This document shows, one piece after another, positions 34,413-43,468 of a stretch of 64,000 bases of DNA; within the stretch, counting starts at the first letter, position 1; each line of letters opens with the position of its first letter. Made by a program: the position numbers and the translations under genes. Origin of the DNA: Microvirga pakistanensis. Its GTDB lineage: Bacteria; Pseudomonadota; Alphaproteobacteria; Rhizobiales; Beijerinckiaceae. Location: assembly GCF_004458765.1 (NCBI RefSeq), contig NZ_SPJX01000184.1:124001-188000 (forward strand), written 5' to 3'. The notes beneath the pieces were generated by a model. It did no database searches, had not been told where the DNA came from, and saw only the letters and a list, made by a program, of their open reading frames with translations.

Positions 34413-34483
34413 ACCATCGGGGGAGCGAACCGGCATCGCGCGTCCCTCGAGCACACGACACCGGCATTCACGGCAGGCATCCC

Positions 34484-35029
34484 ATGGACCAGCGTCTCCT
34501 CACCGATCTGAAAGCAGCGATCCGCTCGATCCCAGATTATCCGAAGCCCGGCATCGTATTTCGCGACATCACGACCCTTCTTGGGGATGCGCGGGCTTTC
34601 CGCCGCGCGGTGGACGAGCTGGTCCATCCCTTCGCGGGCGGGCGCGTCGACAAGGTCGCAGGCATCGAGGCGCGCGGGTTCATTCTCGGGGGCGCCATCG
34701 CCCATCAACTCTCCTCGGGCTTCGTGCCGATCCGCAAGAAGGGCAAGCTGCCCCATGAGACGGTGCGCATCGCCTATTCGCTGGAATACGGCGTGGATGA
34801 AATGGAGATCCACACCGACGCCATCGGGCAGGGCGAGCGCGTGATCCTGGTCGACGATCTCATCGCCACCGGCGGCACGGCGGTCGCCGCAACGCAGCTC
34901 CTGCGCCAGATGGGCGCGCAGATCGTGGCGGCCTGCTTCATCATCGACCTACCCGATCTCGGCGGAGCCTCGAAGCTGCGCGATCTTGGTGTGGAAGTTC
35001 GCAGCCTCGTGAGCTTCGAAGGACACTAA
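34484..35029 (+). CDS. apt: Adenine phosphoribosyltransferase
   Basis: The 181-residue type I PRTase has [20 protein letters not shown] at the N-terminus, the hood [12 protein letters not shown] and the PRPP motif [14 protein letters not shown]. It joins adenine and PRPP to AMP in the cytoplasm. It lies 71 nt after mtnP, whose product adenine it consumes, and 14 nt before the HD-domain gene. Confidence 0.95.
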   Translation: MDQRLLTDLKAAIRSIPDYPKPGIVFRDITTLLGDARAFRRAVDELVHPFAGGRVDKVAGIEARGFILGGAIAHQLSSGFVPIRKKGKLPHETVRIAYSLEYGVDEMEIHTDAIGQGERVILVDDLIATGGTAVAATQLLRQMGAQIVAACFIIDLPDLGGASKLRDLGVEVRSLVSFEGH

Positions 35030-35043
35030 GGGGAGCATCGGCG

Positions 35044-35622
35044 ATGCCAAGCGACCGCCTTCTGGGGGCGCTGGAATTCCTGCGGGAAGCGGAACGGCTC
35101 AAGAGCACCCTGCGCAGCGGCCACACCTCTACCGGACGTCCCGAGAGCGTGGCCGAACATACATGGCGGCTCTGCCTCATGGCGCTCGTGTTCGCGGACG
35201 AGTTCGGGAACATCGACCTCTTGCGCCTCGTCAAGCTCTGCATCGTCCACGATCTCGGCGAGGCCCTGAGCGGCGACGTCCCCGCCGTGATGCAGACGGA
35301 AGGCTCCGGCAAGCCCGCGCAGGAGAGGGCGGACTTGGAAGTGCTCACCCGGTCGCTCGATCCGGTGAAGCGCGCCGAGATCCTGGGCCTGTGGGAAGAG
35401 TATGAGGCGGCCGCATCGCCCGAGGCCGTCCTGGCCAAGGGCCTCGACAAGCTGGAGACGATCCTTCAGCACAATCAGGGCCAGAACCCCGCCGATTTCG
35501 ACTACGCGTTCAATCTCGGCTATGGCCGGAGACAGACATCGGCCCACCCGCTGCTCGCGGAAATCCGCGCTCTGCTCGACCAGGATACAAGAGCGCGGGC
35601 GGAGGCGTCGCGGGCTCTTTAG
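35044..35622 (+). CDS. HD domain protein, YfbR/HDDC2-like 5'-nucleotidase
   Basis: The 192-residue protein has the HD hydrolase metal motifs AEHTWR (His39) and CIVHDLGEA (His69-Asp70), with a later Asp in LDKLETILQ. The start LLGALEFLREAERLKSTLR is typical of YfbR/HDDC2 deoxynucleoside monophosphatases. Its place after mtnP and apt supports a nucleotide salvage role. The 4 last nt overlap the convergent MaoC gene. Confidence 0.82.
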   Translation: MPSDRLLGALEFLREAERLKSTLRSGHTSTGRPESVAEHTWRLCLMALVFADEFGNIDLLRLVKLCIVHDLGEALSGDVPAVMQTEGSGKPAQERADLEVLTRSLDPVKRAEILGLWEEYEAAASPEAVLAKGLDKLETILQHNQGQNPADFDYAFNLGYGRRQTSAHPLLAEIRALLDQDTRARAEASRAL

Positions 35623-36647
35623 GGATGCCGCTCCCAGAACACCATGCCCTCGAAGGAGAAGACCTCCTCTCCGTGCTGGTTCGTGGCGGTATTGTGGTGG
35701 AACGCCAGTCCCCAGCCGGGACGGGAGTTCGACACGCGCTTACCGGTCACCGTCGAGCGGTAGGTGAGGGTATCGCCCGCATAGACCGGCTTCAGCCACT
35801 TTAGATCGGTGAAGCCGGGCGAGGGGCCGAGCCTTGCGGGCCGTGCGCCGTGGGACAGCGCATTGGCGCGGATGCGGTCGCGATGGGCCACCATCAGCTT
35901 CATCCAGATGGCAGCCGTATGCCATCCGGAGGCGCAGAGGGCGCCGAACAGGCTGTCCTTGGCCGCCTCCGCATCCACGTGGAACCGCTGCGGGTCGAAT
36001 TGCCGGGCGAAGTCGATGATGTCGCCGGCCTCGAAGGTGTACGAGCCCAGCTCTTCGGCTTCCCCGACCATCAGATCCTCGAAATAGGGATTGGACGAGA
36101 TGTGGGGCAGCTCCCGCTCCGGGGTGTGGTCAGGCATGGCGGGGGAGGCTGCCGCAAGAACGGACGGTCCCGGACCCGGGTCCGAGCCCTTGGCGGGTTC
36201 CGCGTCGCGACGGCCGAACATGACCCAGTTCTTCTGCGTGAACACGGTCTCGTCGGCCTGGTTCAGCATCTCGAACCCGAAGCGCACGAGGCCGATGGAG
36301 GGCCGGCTCTTCGACGGACGGGCCTCGAGGATCGTCATGCGGGAGCGCAGCGTGTCGCCGGGCCTGACGGGCTTGAGCCATTTCACCTCCTCGATGCCGG
36401 GGGCCCCCATGGAGGTGGAATCGAGGATCAGCCCGTCCGCCAACAGGCGCATGTTGATGGAGCAGGTGTGCCAGCCTGAGGCGATGAGCGTGCCGATGAA
36501 GCTGTCCTTGGCGGCGACTTCGTCCACGTGGAAGGGCTGCGGGTCATATTCCTGCGCGAAGGCGAGCAGCGCCTCCTTCGTGACCGTGTAGGGGCCGAGC
36601 ATCTGCGTGGAGCCGGGCGTGAAGTCTTCGAAAGCGTAACGGGGCAT
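35619..36647 (-). CDS. Tandem MaoC-like hot-dog domain protein
   Basis: The 342-residue protein consists of two homologous MaoC-type hot-dog domains, about 1-150 and 185-342. Each has a YDPQPFHVDEVAAKDS or FDPQRFHVDAEAAKDS motif and an ASGWHT(C/A)xIxM motif. The linker around 150-180 is Pro/Gly/Ala-rich. The D-x-x-x-x-H hydratase signature (DPQPFH, DPQRFH) is present in both halves, so both sites could be active. Family members hydrate enoyl-CoA-like thioesters. In other genomes the halves are often separate adjacent genes. Substrate is unknown. Confidence 0.82.
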   Translation of the reverse strand: MPRYAFEDFTPGSTQMLGPYTVTKEALLAFAQEYDPQPFHVDEVAAKDSFIGTLIASGWHTCSINMRLLADGLILDSTSMGAPGIEEVKWLKPVRPGDTLRSRMTILEARPSKSRPSIGLVRFGFEMLNQADETVFTQKNWVMFGRRDAEPAKGSDPGPGPSVLAAASPAMPDHTPERELPHISSNPYFEDLMVGEAEELGSYTFEAGDIIDFARQFDPQRFHVDAEAAKDSLFGALCASGWHTAAIWMKLMVAHRDRIRANALSHGARPARLGPSPGFTDLKWLKPVYAGDTLTYRSTVTGKRVSNSRPGWGLAFHHNTATNQHGEEVFSFEGMVFWERHP

Positions 36648-36684
36648 GGCGTGTTCTATGCGGTTTCAAACGCTGCGCTTGAGC

Positions 36685-37401
36685 TCAGGCCGGGACGGGA
36701 CTGAACTGTCCGGCTGCGTTGTGCGCCAAGCGGATCGGTTCGGGCAAGCGATACTTTGGAGAGCAGAGAAGCACGAGTTCGGCCGCACTCGGGATATCGG
36801 CCAGGTGCCCGGGCGAGATGAACATCGGATTCTTGGCCGTGCGGGTGCGCAGGGCCACTCCGATGGTTTCCTTCCTGTCGATCAGGGGCGCGGCCGATCC
36901 CTTCTCCTCCGCGAGATCCTTGTAGCGTCCGCATAGCAGGGTCTTGCCGCAACCGATGGTCGGGCGTTGCAGCCACAGGCCCATATGGCTGGCGATGCCG
37001 ATGCGTCGGGGATGGGCGATGCCCATGCCGTCGAACAGGAACACGTCAGGCTCGCTCTTCAGCTTTTCGAACGCCTCCTCCAGCACCGGGCCTTCGCGGA
37101 AGCTCAGGAGGCCGGGCACATAGGGAAACGGCGTCGGACGCTGCGCGAGAACGGTCTCGACGGGCAGAAAACCCGGAAAGGTCACGACGACGATCGCGGC
37201 CTGCGACTGCTCGTTCTTGACACTCACATCCACCCCGGCCACGAGCTTGACCGCCCCGAGATCGATGGGACGGTCGGACACGACCTCCCGCCTCAGCTCC
37301 TGCTGAAGGGCGATGGCTTCGGAAGGGGAGAGGTCCCAAGAATGGCGGCGATGAAGCTGCATGAAGGTGGCGAGAATGTTCCTAAAAGGCTCAACGCTCA
37401 A
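36685..37401 (-). CDS. nfi: Endonuclease V
   Basis: The 238-residue frame uses a TTG start. An ATG at 37362 would shorten it by 13 residues and is also possible. Motifs match endonuclease V: VAGVDVS (Asp58), PYVPGLLSFREGP (Glu103), FLFDGMGIAHPRRIGIASHMG (Asp124) and PMFISPGH. The three acids are the metal-binding triad. It nicks DNA near deaminated bases such as inosine. It lies just upstream of the MaoC gene on the same strand, but no functional link is evident. Confidence 0.9.
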   Translation of the reverse strand: MSVEPFRNILATFMQLHRRHSWDLSPSEAIALQQELRREVVSDRPIDLGAVKLVAGVDVSVKNEQSQAAIVVVTFPGFLPVETVLAQRPTPFPYVPGLLSFREGPVLEEAFEKLKSEPDVFLFDGMGIAHPRRIGIASHMGLWLQRPTIGCGKTLLCGRYKDLAEEKGSAAPLIDRKETIGVALRTRTAKNPMFISPGHLADIPSAAELVLLCSPKYRLPEPIRLAHNAAGQFSPVPA

Positions 37402-37522
37402 GGTGGAGGATCGATCCGCCCTGCTTCATGCGCTGCCAGCAACTCAGGAATGCCCCTTATGGCATTCCGGCCGAACAAGTCCCATAAGAGCGGGGAGAGC
37501 CCATTTTACCTGAGAGATCCAG

Positions 37523-37948
37523 TTGTCTCGACAAACCGCCACTGGCCGCAGCATCCCCATCATCACTCCCGCCCAAGGGGTGACGGAGGCGATGATCCGG
37601 GAGCTTGTCGTCACGTTCTACGACCGTGTGCTGCGCGATCCCGAGCTCGGACCCATCTTCCACAAGGCCGTGTCGGGCCGGTGGAGCGAGCATCTGGCCG
37701 TCATGGTGGATTTCTGGTCGTCGATCGCCCTGAGGACGGCGCGCTACAGCGGCAAGCCGCAGGCGGCGCATATGGGGCTCGATCTCACGCCCGAGCTGTT
37801 CGCGCGCTGGCTCGATCTTTTCGCCGGGACGGCGCGCGAGATCCTTAAGCCGGACGTGGCCGAGTTCTTCATCGAGCGCGCACGGCGGATCGCCGAGAGC
37901 CTTCAGATCGGACTCGGCATCGGCCCGAAGGCGCTGCGCCTGCCGTAA
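37523..37948 (+). CDS. Group III truncated haemoglobin
   Basis: The 141-residue protein starts at a TTG preceded by GAGAGA. It shows the group III pattern VVTFYDRVLRDPELGPIF (Tyr in helix B), HLAVMVDFWSSIAL, RYSGKPQAAHMGL with the proximal histidine region, and LFARWLDLFAGTA. Such haemoglobins bind O2 or NO in the cytoplasm, and roles in NO detoxification are suggested for relatives. The divergent neighbour is endonuclease V. Confidence 0.85.
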   Translation: MSRQTATGRSIPIITPAQGVTEAMIRELVVTFYDRVLRDPELGPIFHKAVSGRWSEHLAVMVDFWSSIALRTARYSGKPQAAHMGLDLTPELFARWLDLFAGTAREILKPDVAEFFIERARRIAESLQIGLGIGPKALRLP

Positions 37949-37999
37949 AGAGGGATGGAGATTTCTTTTGGCGGAGCCGACATCCGCTTGGCCGGAAGC

Positions 38000-38164
38000 C
38001 TAACGCTCCCACCACTCCAGATCATCGGAAGCCGTCTTCGGCAGGAGGGACGAGATCGCGATCATGACGAGGCCGCAGGCCACGAGAACGGCGACGAAGA
38101 ACTCGGCGCTGCCGAAGCCCGGGGAAAGGAACGTCGAAAGGATTGTCTCAAAGAAGTCCTGCAT
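38000..38164 (-). CDS. Small single-helix membrane protein, unknown
   Basis: The ATG at 38164 has GGAGG 7 nt upstream, giving 54 residues with an N-terminal amphipathic part (MQDFFETILSTFLS), one hydrophobic helix FFVAVLVACGLVMIAISSLL, and a charged tail DDLEWWER. I recognise no family. An upstream in-frame ATG at 38188 has no better ribosome-binding site. It sits 97 nt downstream of ychF's neighbourhood on the same strand but has its own leader. Confidence 0.6.
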   Translation of the reverse strand: MQDFFETILSTFLSPGFGSAEFFVAVLVACGLVMIAISSLLPKTASDDLEWWER

Positions 38165-38261
38165 GGATCCAACCTCCATGCTTGTCATGAAAGCAGAAAT
38201 CTCCTGAACGGACCGGGAAGCGCCCGTTCAGGATTCCGACAGTTTCCGTTCCCGATCCGGG

Positions 38262-39359
38262 TCAGGTGTTGAAGCGGAAGTGCATCACGTCGCCGTCCTG
38301 GACGACGTAGTCCTTGCCTTCCAGCCTGAGCTTGCCCGCATCGCGCGCGCCTGCCTCGCCCTTGAGGGATACGTAGTCCGCATAGGCGATGGTCTCGGCC
38401 CGGATGAAGCCCTTCTCGAAATCCGTATGGATCACGCCGGCGGCGGCGGGTGCCCGCGTGCCCGTGGTGATCGTCCAGGCACGGGCTTCCTTCGGACCCA
38501 CGGTGAAGTAGGTGATGAGGCCCAAGAGCTCGTAGCCCGCGCGGATCACGCGGTTGAGGCCGGGCTCCTCAAGGCCCACGGCATCGAGATAATCCTTCTG
38601 CTCCTCGGCCGGCAGAACGGCGATCTCACTCTCGATCTTGGCCGAGACCACGACGGCCTTGGCGCCTTCTTCCCTGGCGCGTTCGAAGACGCGCGCCGAG
38701 AATTCGTTGCCCTTGTCGGCGGAGCTTTCCTCCACGTTGCACACGTAGAGAACGGGCTTGGAGGAGAGCAGGCCCAGCATCTGGAACAGGCGCTCCTCCT
38801 CGACTTTGCGCTCCACCATGCGGGCCGGTTTGCCGTCGCGCAGCAGCGGCAGGGTGCGGTTGACGAGATCGAGCGTCTCCTTCGCCTCCTTGTCGTTGCC
38901 CTTGGCTTTCTTCTCGAGCGCCGTGACGCGCTTCTCGAGGCTGTCGAGATCGGCCAGCATCAGCTCGGTCTCGATAGTCTCGATATCGGCGATGGGGTCG
39001 ATCTTGCCCTCGACATGGGTGATGTCCGTATCCTCGAAGCAGCGCACCACATGGGCGATGGCATCCACCTCCCGGATATTGGCCAGGAACTGGTTGCCGA
39101 GGCCTTCGCCGCGGGACGCGCCGCGCACGAGGCCCGCGATGTCCACGAAGGTGAGGCGGGTGGGGATGATCTGGGCCGAACTCGCGATGCCGGCGAGCTT
39201 GTCGAGACGCTCGTCCGGCACCGCCACGTCGCCCACATTCGGCTCGATGGTGCAGAACGGATAGTTCGCAGCCTGCGCCGCGGCTGTCTGCGTGAGCGCA
39301 TTGAAGAGGGTGGACTTGCCCACGTTCGGCAGGCCGACGATGCCCATCTTGAAGCCCAT
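38262..39359 (-). CDS. ychF: Redox-regulated ATPase YchF (OBG family)
   Basis: The 365-residue protein has P-loop [15 protein letters not shown], switch [24 protein letters not shown], the atypical NVEES in place of NKxD, which shifts specificity to ATP, and a C-terminal TGS domain ([35 protein letters not shown]-like end). YchF binds ribosomes and modulates stress responses. It follows pth by about 80 nt on the minus strand, a common pairing. Confidence 0.95.
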   Translation of the reverse strand: [365 protein letters not shown]

Positions 39360-39378
39360 GGCCTCACTCCTTGTCCTG

Positions 39379-39397
39379 GCCGGCCCCTGTGGCCGGC
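39379..39397 (-). promoter_or_regulatory. GC-rich hairpin between pth and ychF
   Basis: GCCGGCC pairs with GGCCGGC around a 5-nt loop, just upstream of ychF. A second partial GCCGGC repeat lies at about 39413-39435. Neither is followed by a U-run on the minus strand, so attenuation or mRNA stability effects are more likely than full termination. Confidence 0.35.
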
Positions 39398-39439
39398 ATT
39401 GTTCTTGCGTCAGCCGGCAGAAAGCGCCGGCCTGAATTC

Positions 39440-40057
39440 CTACTTGTCGGCGGCCTTCTCTCCGGGCCGCTTCACATCCGTCCAGCCCTTCGCCTCCATG
39501 GCGAGGTGGACCTTGTTCTGGAAGCTTCCGTCCTCACCCTTGGCGAGGAGGGCGGCATTGTCGGCGATGATGCGGCACAGATCCTCGACCCATGGCTCCT
39601 CCGACTTCGCGAAATCGCCCAGCACATGGCCCTGCACGAGAGGCTTGAGGCCGGGATGGCCGATGCCGAGCCGAACGCGGCGGTAATCGTTGCCGCAATG
39701 GGCGGAGATCGAACGCAGGCCGTTATGGCCCGCATTGCCGCCGCCGATCTTCACGCGCAGCTTGGCGGGCGGCAGATCGAGCTCGTCGTAGAACACCGTG
39801 ACATCCTTGAGCGGGATCTTGAAGAAGTTCTGCGCTTCTCCGACTGATTGCCCTGACAGGTTCATGAAGGTCTGGGGCTTCAAGAGCAGCACCTTCTGGC
39901 CGCCGATCACCACGTCTGCGGCCTCTCCTTGAAAGCGCTTGCGCCAAGGGCCGGCATTGTGCACGCGCGCAATCTCGTCCACGGCCATGAAACCGATGTT
40001 GTGGCGGTTTCTGGCGTAGCGAGTTCCCGGATTACCAAGGCCGACGAAGAGACGCAT
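39440..40057 (-). CDS. pth: Peptidyl-tRNA hydrolase
   Basis: The 205-residue Pth family protein has [20 protein letters not shown] (Asn and catalytic His20), [16 protein letters not shown] (Asn68 region), [27 protein letters not shown] and [13 protein letters not shown]. It releases peptides from tRNAs that drop off ribosomes. It is transcribed after rplY, separated by a hairpin terminator, and before ychF. Confidence 0.96.
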   Translation of the reverse strand: MRLFVGLGNPGTRYARNRHNIGFMAVDEIARVHNAGPWRKRFQGEAADVVIGGQKVLLLKPQTFMNLSGQSVGEAQNFFKIPLKDVTVFYDELDLPPAKLRVKIGGGNAGHNGLRSISAHCGNDYRRVRLGIGHPGLKPLVQGHVLGDFAKSEEPWVEDLCRIIADNAALLAKGEDGSFQNKVHLAMEAKGWTDVKRPGEKAADK

Positions 40058-40077
40058 CGCTCAGGTTTTTCATAAGA

Positions 40078-40105
40078 AACGCTCCGGCCTTGCGGTCGGA
40101 GCGTT
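40078..40105 (-). terminator. Terminator between rplY and pth
   Basis: AACGCTCCG pairs with CGGAGCGTT. On the minus strand it is followed by TCTT. It lies about 40 nt after the rplY stop and should partially or fully separate rplY from pth. Confidence 0.7.
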
Positions 40106-40144
40106 GAAGCCGGTCAATGGGCTCGAACGCCCGATAAAGGCCGA

Positions 40145-40756
40145 TCAGGCGGCGGTGCCTTCGGCAGCCGGAGCCGCTTCCTCGTCCTTCAGGCCGGTCG
40201 GGGCCACGACGGTGACGAGGGTGGGGTTCTCGGTGGAGGTCGCCTTGGCGCCGTTCGGCAGGCTGATGTCGTTGAGGTGGACCGAGGCGCCGATGTTGAG
40301 GCCCTCGATCGAAGCCTCGACGTAATCCGGGATCGCGTCGGGCGAAACCTGGAGCTCAACCGAGTGCTCGACGATCTGAACCGTGCCGCCGCGCTTCACG
40401 CCGGGGGACTTGTCCTGGCCGACCACGTGCACCGGAACCACGACCTTGATGGTCTGGCCGGCAGAGACGCGGAGGAAGTCGACGTGAAGGGGGAAATCCC
40501 TCACCGGGTCGAGCTGATAATCGCGCGGAATGGCGCGAACCGTCTGGCCGTTCACGTCGATGTCGAAGATCGTCGTGAGGAAGTGACCGGCGAAGATCAG
40601 CTGCTTGGTTTGGTTGAAGTCGAGGGCGATCGCCTGGGCCGACTGGCCGGCTCCGTAAATGACGGCGGGAACTTGGCCTTGGCGACGAACGGCCCGGGCG
40701 GCCCCCTTGCCGGCCCGGTCGCGCGCCACGGCCTTGATCTGCTTTACTTCGCTCAT
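40145..40756 (-). CDS. rplY: 50S ribosomal protein L25/general stress protein Ctc
   Basis: The 203-residue two-domain L25/Ctc form begins EVKQIKAVARDRAGKGAARAVRRQGQVPAVIYG, the 5S rRNA-binding L25 domain. The C-terminal beta domain has VDFLRVSAGQTIKVVVPVHVVG and ends in an Ala/Glu-rich tail. The start at 40756 was chosen because the domain begins there. Its neighbours pth and ychF make a typical translation cluster. Confidence 0.95.
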   Translation of the reverse strand: MSEVKQIKAVARDRAGKGAARAVRRQGQVPAVIYGAGQSAQAIALDFNQTKQLIFAGHFLTTIFDIDVNGQTVRAIPRDYQLDPVRDFPLHVDFLRVSAGQTIKVVVPVHVVGQDKSPGVKRGGTVQIVEHSVELQVSPDAIPDYVEASIEGLNIGASVHLNDISLPNGAKATSTENPTLVTVVAPTGLKDEEAAPAAEGTAA

Positions 40757-40901
40757 GGTCGTGGTCCTTTGAATGGGAATGAAAAACCGACGGCCGCCTA
40801 ACGGCGGCCATGAGGTTCGCGCCCGTGCCTCCAAGGGTGTCGAGCGGGCGCGAGGCGGCTTATAGGCGATAAAGCCCTCGAATGCAAGAAAGAGCGGCCC
40901 G

Positions 40902-41441
40902 TCAGTCGAACGGCGGCGTGCCCGTGATCGTCAGGGCGAGTTTCCGTAAAAGCCGGGCAAGATCGTTCTGCTCTTCGTCGGTCAGGCCCGAGAGCATGGC
41001 CGCCTCGATGGCCATGTCCTCCCGAAAGGCGGCCGTGGCCCGCCGGACGCCTTCTTCCGTCAATTCCACGGGAAGGCTGCGGCCGTCGCCCTCGGCCGCA
41101 GCCCGCCGGATCAGGCCGGCCTTCGTGAGCCGGTTCAGGCGGTCCGTGAGCCCGCCCGACGAGATCATCAGGGAGCGGAACAGTTCCGTGGGGCGCAGCC
41201 GGTAGGGTGGGCCGGAGCGCAGCAGGGTGAAGAGAACGTCCGCTTCTCCGCTGTCGAGCCCATGGGCTTTGAGGACGGCTTCAATGGGGGGCCGCGCCGT
41301 CAGAGTGACCCAGCGCGCACGGCCAAGGATCGCCATGCCCCGGGTGTCGACGTCCGGCAGTTCCTTCGCCCATTGCTCCTGGCGCTTGTCGACCCTGTCC
41401 TGGGCCGGCAAATCCCCGCCGGAACCGGAATGTCTTGACAT
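40902..41441 (-). CDS. MarR family transcriptional regulator
   Basis: The 179-residue winged-helix protein has helices LRPTELFRSLMISSGGLTDRLNRLTKAGLIRRAAAEGDGRS, with the wing DGRS(L)PVELTEEG typical of MarR proteins. It is divergent from an EamA transporter gene, with operator-like palindromes at 41431-41449 and 41458-41479. The first of these covers its own start codon, so autoregulation is expected. The inducer is unknown, probably a small hydrophobic compound. Confidence 0.88.
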   Translation of the reverse strand: MSRHSGSGGDLPAQDRVDKRQEQWAKELPDVDTRGMAILGRARWVTLTARPPIEAVLKAHGLDSGEADVLFTLLRSGPPYRLRPTELFRSLMISSGGLTDRLNRLTKAGLIRRAAAEGDGRSLPVELTEEGVRRATAAFREDMAIEAAMLSGLTDEEQNDLARLLRKLALTITGTPPFD

Positions 41442-41449
41442 CGAGATAA
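41431..41449. promoter_or_regulatory. MarR-type operator overlapping the regulator start codon
   Basis: The minus-strand sequence TTATCTCGATGTCAAGACA matches the neighbouring operator TTATCTTGATGTTAAGATA at 16 of 19 positions. The ATG of the MarR gene (41439-41441) lies inside it. Binding here would block both transcription and access to the start region. Confidence 0.6.
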
Positions 41450-41457
41450 TTCCAGCT

Positions 41458-41479
41458 TTTATCTTGATGTTAAGATAAA
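41458..41479. promoter_or_regulatory. MarR-type operator in the divergent promoter region
   Basis: A perfect 8-bp palindrome, TTTATCTT and AAGATAAA around GATGTT, lies 17 nt upstream of the MarR start and about 85 nt upstream of the EamA gene. It is the only AT-rich palindrome in this otherwise GC-rich gap. It is likely bound by the MarR product. This is inferred from position and symmetry. Confidence 0.7.
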
Positions 41480-41563
41480 TCGGCGGGTGAGGGATGCCAA
41501 GGGCCTGTTTGGCAGGCGACCCGTTCGCCAGACTGGTCCGTTCCCGGCCCTAGAGGTTCCGCC

Positions 41564-42475
41564 ATGAGTTTAACCATCGCCGCGCGCGCCTCCGCCGCTT
41601 CGGGTTCGCCCCTTGCTCTTCTGGGCCTGTGCGGATTTCTTTTCGCCAGCCGGATCATGATGTCCAAGATGGCGCTCTCCGCAGGCCTTCAGCCTTTCCA
41701 GCTCGGGGCCTTCGGCAATCTGGGCGCAGGCCTGTGCCTGTTGCCGTGGCTCGCCGCTTCCCGCCAGAGAATCCCGATGGAGCCGGAGCATCTGGCCCTC
41801 TATGCCGTCCTCGGGATCGTGAGCTTCGCGGCGCCGACGGTCCTGTCCTACTTCGTCGTCGAGCGGGTCGGGCCTGCCTATACGTCGATCGTCTACTGCC
41901 TGTCGCCTCTGCTGACCATGAGCTTTGCAGCCGGACTCGGCATGGAACGCATGTTCCTGCGCCGTTTCATCGGAATCGTGCTCGGCTTCTTAGGCATGCT
42001 GGCGCTCGTTCAGCAGCAGCTGCTCCAAATCAACGTCGGTCAGCCGGTCTGGGTGTTGATCGGTCTTGCCATCCCGGTGTGTGCGGCCAGCGGCAACATC
42101 ATCCGTTCGGCTTGGTGGCCGAAAGGCACCTCGGCGCTTGCCTTCTCATGCGGCGCATCGCTCAGCTCGGCCGTGATGGTGGCGCTCATGGCGCCGGTTT
42201 TCGAGGCGCCGCTGGAATGGCGCTTTGCCGATTCCGGGATCCTGTCATGGATCCTGGCCTTGAGCATCATGTCCGCCCTGTCCCAGCTGATGAATTTCCG
42301 GCTGCAGCAGGTCGCAGGGCCGGTCGTGTTCAGCCAGATCGGCTATTGGGGCACGGGCTTCGGCGTCCTGCTCGCCGCTCTACTGTTCGGGGACGTGCTG
42401 ACGAGCTTGTCCCTCGCGGGCCTTGCTTGCATCGTCGGCGGCGGCGTGCTGGCCAAGCGGCCTCGGAAGGCCTGA
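41564..42475 (+). CDS. EamA/DMT family transporter
   Basis: The 303-residue protein has ten predicted membrane helices in two EamA repeats (e.g. LLGLCGFLFASRIMMSKMALSAG, IVSFAAPTVLSYFVVERVGPAYTSIVY, LSIMSALSQLMNFRLQQVAGPVVFSQIGYWG). DMT transporters usually export metabolites or toxic compounds. Control by the divergent MarR regulator is likely, which suggests an efflux role. The substrate is unknown. It converges on prs 60 nt downstream. Confidence 0.82.
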   Translation: MSLTIAARASAASGSPLALLGLCGFLFASRIMMSKMALSAGLQPFQLGAFGNLGAGLCLLPWLAASRQRIPMEPEHLALYAVLGIVSFAAPTVLSYFVVERVGPAYTSIVYCLSPLLTMSFAAGLGMERMFLRRFIGIVLGFLGMLALVQQQLLQINVGQPVWVLIGLAIPVCAASGNIIRSAWWPKGTSALAFSCGASLSSAVMVALMAPVFEAPLEWRFADSGILSWILALSIMSALSQLMNFRLQQVAGPVVFSQIGYWGTGFGVLLAALLFGDVLTSLSLAGLACIVGGGVLAKRPRKA

Positions 42476-42535
42476 GGCCTGCCGCGTCGGCGATGCGCGG
42501 CCACGACCATCATGCCATGACCGCGTCGTCTTGGG

Positions 42536-43468
42536 TCAGTCGAACAGGCTCGACACGGAGCTCTCGGTCGCCGTGCGGCCGATGGCTTCGCCCATGAGGG
42601 GGGCGATGGAGAGGACCCGGATGTTGTGGGCCACCTTCACGGCCTCGGTCGGCATGATGGAATCGGAGATGACCAGCTCCTTGAGCTTGGAGCTGGCGAT
42701 GCGCGATACCGCCCCACCCGAGAGCACGCCGTGGGTAATATAGGCGTAGACCTCTTTGGCGCCGTTCTTGAGGAGGGCCTCGGCTGCGTTCACCAGCGTG
42801 CCGCCGGAATCCACGATGTCGTCGACCAGGATGCAGGAGCGGCCGGACACGTCGCCGATGATGTTCATGACCTCCGACTCGCCGGGGCGCTCGCGACGCT
42901 TGTCCACGATGGCGAGCGGCGCATCGATGCGCTTGGCGAGCGCGCGGGCGCGCACCACGCCGCCCACGTCGGGGGACACCACCATGCGGTTACCGCCCTC
43001 GAGCCGTTCCTTGATGTCGCGGGCGAGGGTCGGGGCCGCGAACAGGTTGTCGGTCGGGATATCGAAGAAGCCCTGGATCTGCCCGGCGTGAAGGTCCAGC
43101 GTCAGCACGCGGTCGACGCCTGCGTGAGCGATAAGGTTCGCCACCAGCTTGGCCGAGATCGGCGTACGGGCGGCGGGCTTGCGGTCCTGGCGGGCATAGC
43201 CGAAATAGGGAATCACCGCTGTGATGCGGCGCGCGGAGGCGCGGCGGAGCGCATCGGTGATGATCAGGAGCTCCATCAGGTGATCGTTCGTGGGAAACGA
43301 CGTCGACTGGATGATGAACACGTCCTCGCCGCGCACATTCTCCTGGATTTCGACGAACACCTCCATGTCCGCGAAACGCTTCACCTGGGCCCTGGCGAGC
43401 GGGACATTGAGATAGGTGGAGATGGCCTCGGCCAGCGGACGATTGGAATTTCCCGCAACGAGCTTCAT
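42536..43468 (-). CDS. prs: Ribose-phosphate pyrophosphokinase
   Basis: The 310-residue PRPP synthetase starts [17 protein letters not shown], with [40 protein letters not shown] (active site), [40 protein letters not shown] and the PRPP loop [14 protein letters not shown]. It makes PRPP, the substrate of apt and pncB in this window. Longer in-frame starts up to 43600 lie in the promoter region. Confidence 0.97.
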   Translation of the reverse strand: MKLVAGNSNRPLAEAISTYLNVPLARAQVKRFADMEVFVEIQENVRGEDVFIIQSTSFPTNDHLMELLIITDALRRASARRITAVIPYFGYARQDRKPAARTPISAKLVANLIAHAGVDRVLTLDLHAGQIQGFFDIPTDNLFAAPTLARDIKERLEGGNRMVVSPDVGGVVRARALAKRIDAPLAIVDKRRERPGESEVMNIIGDVSGRSCILVDDIVDSGGTLVNAAEALLKNGAKEVYAYITHGVLSGGAVSRIASSKLKELVISDSIMPTEAVKVAHNIRVLSIAPLMGEAIGRTATESSVSSLFD

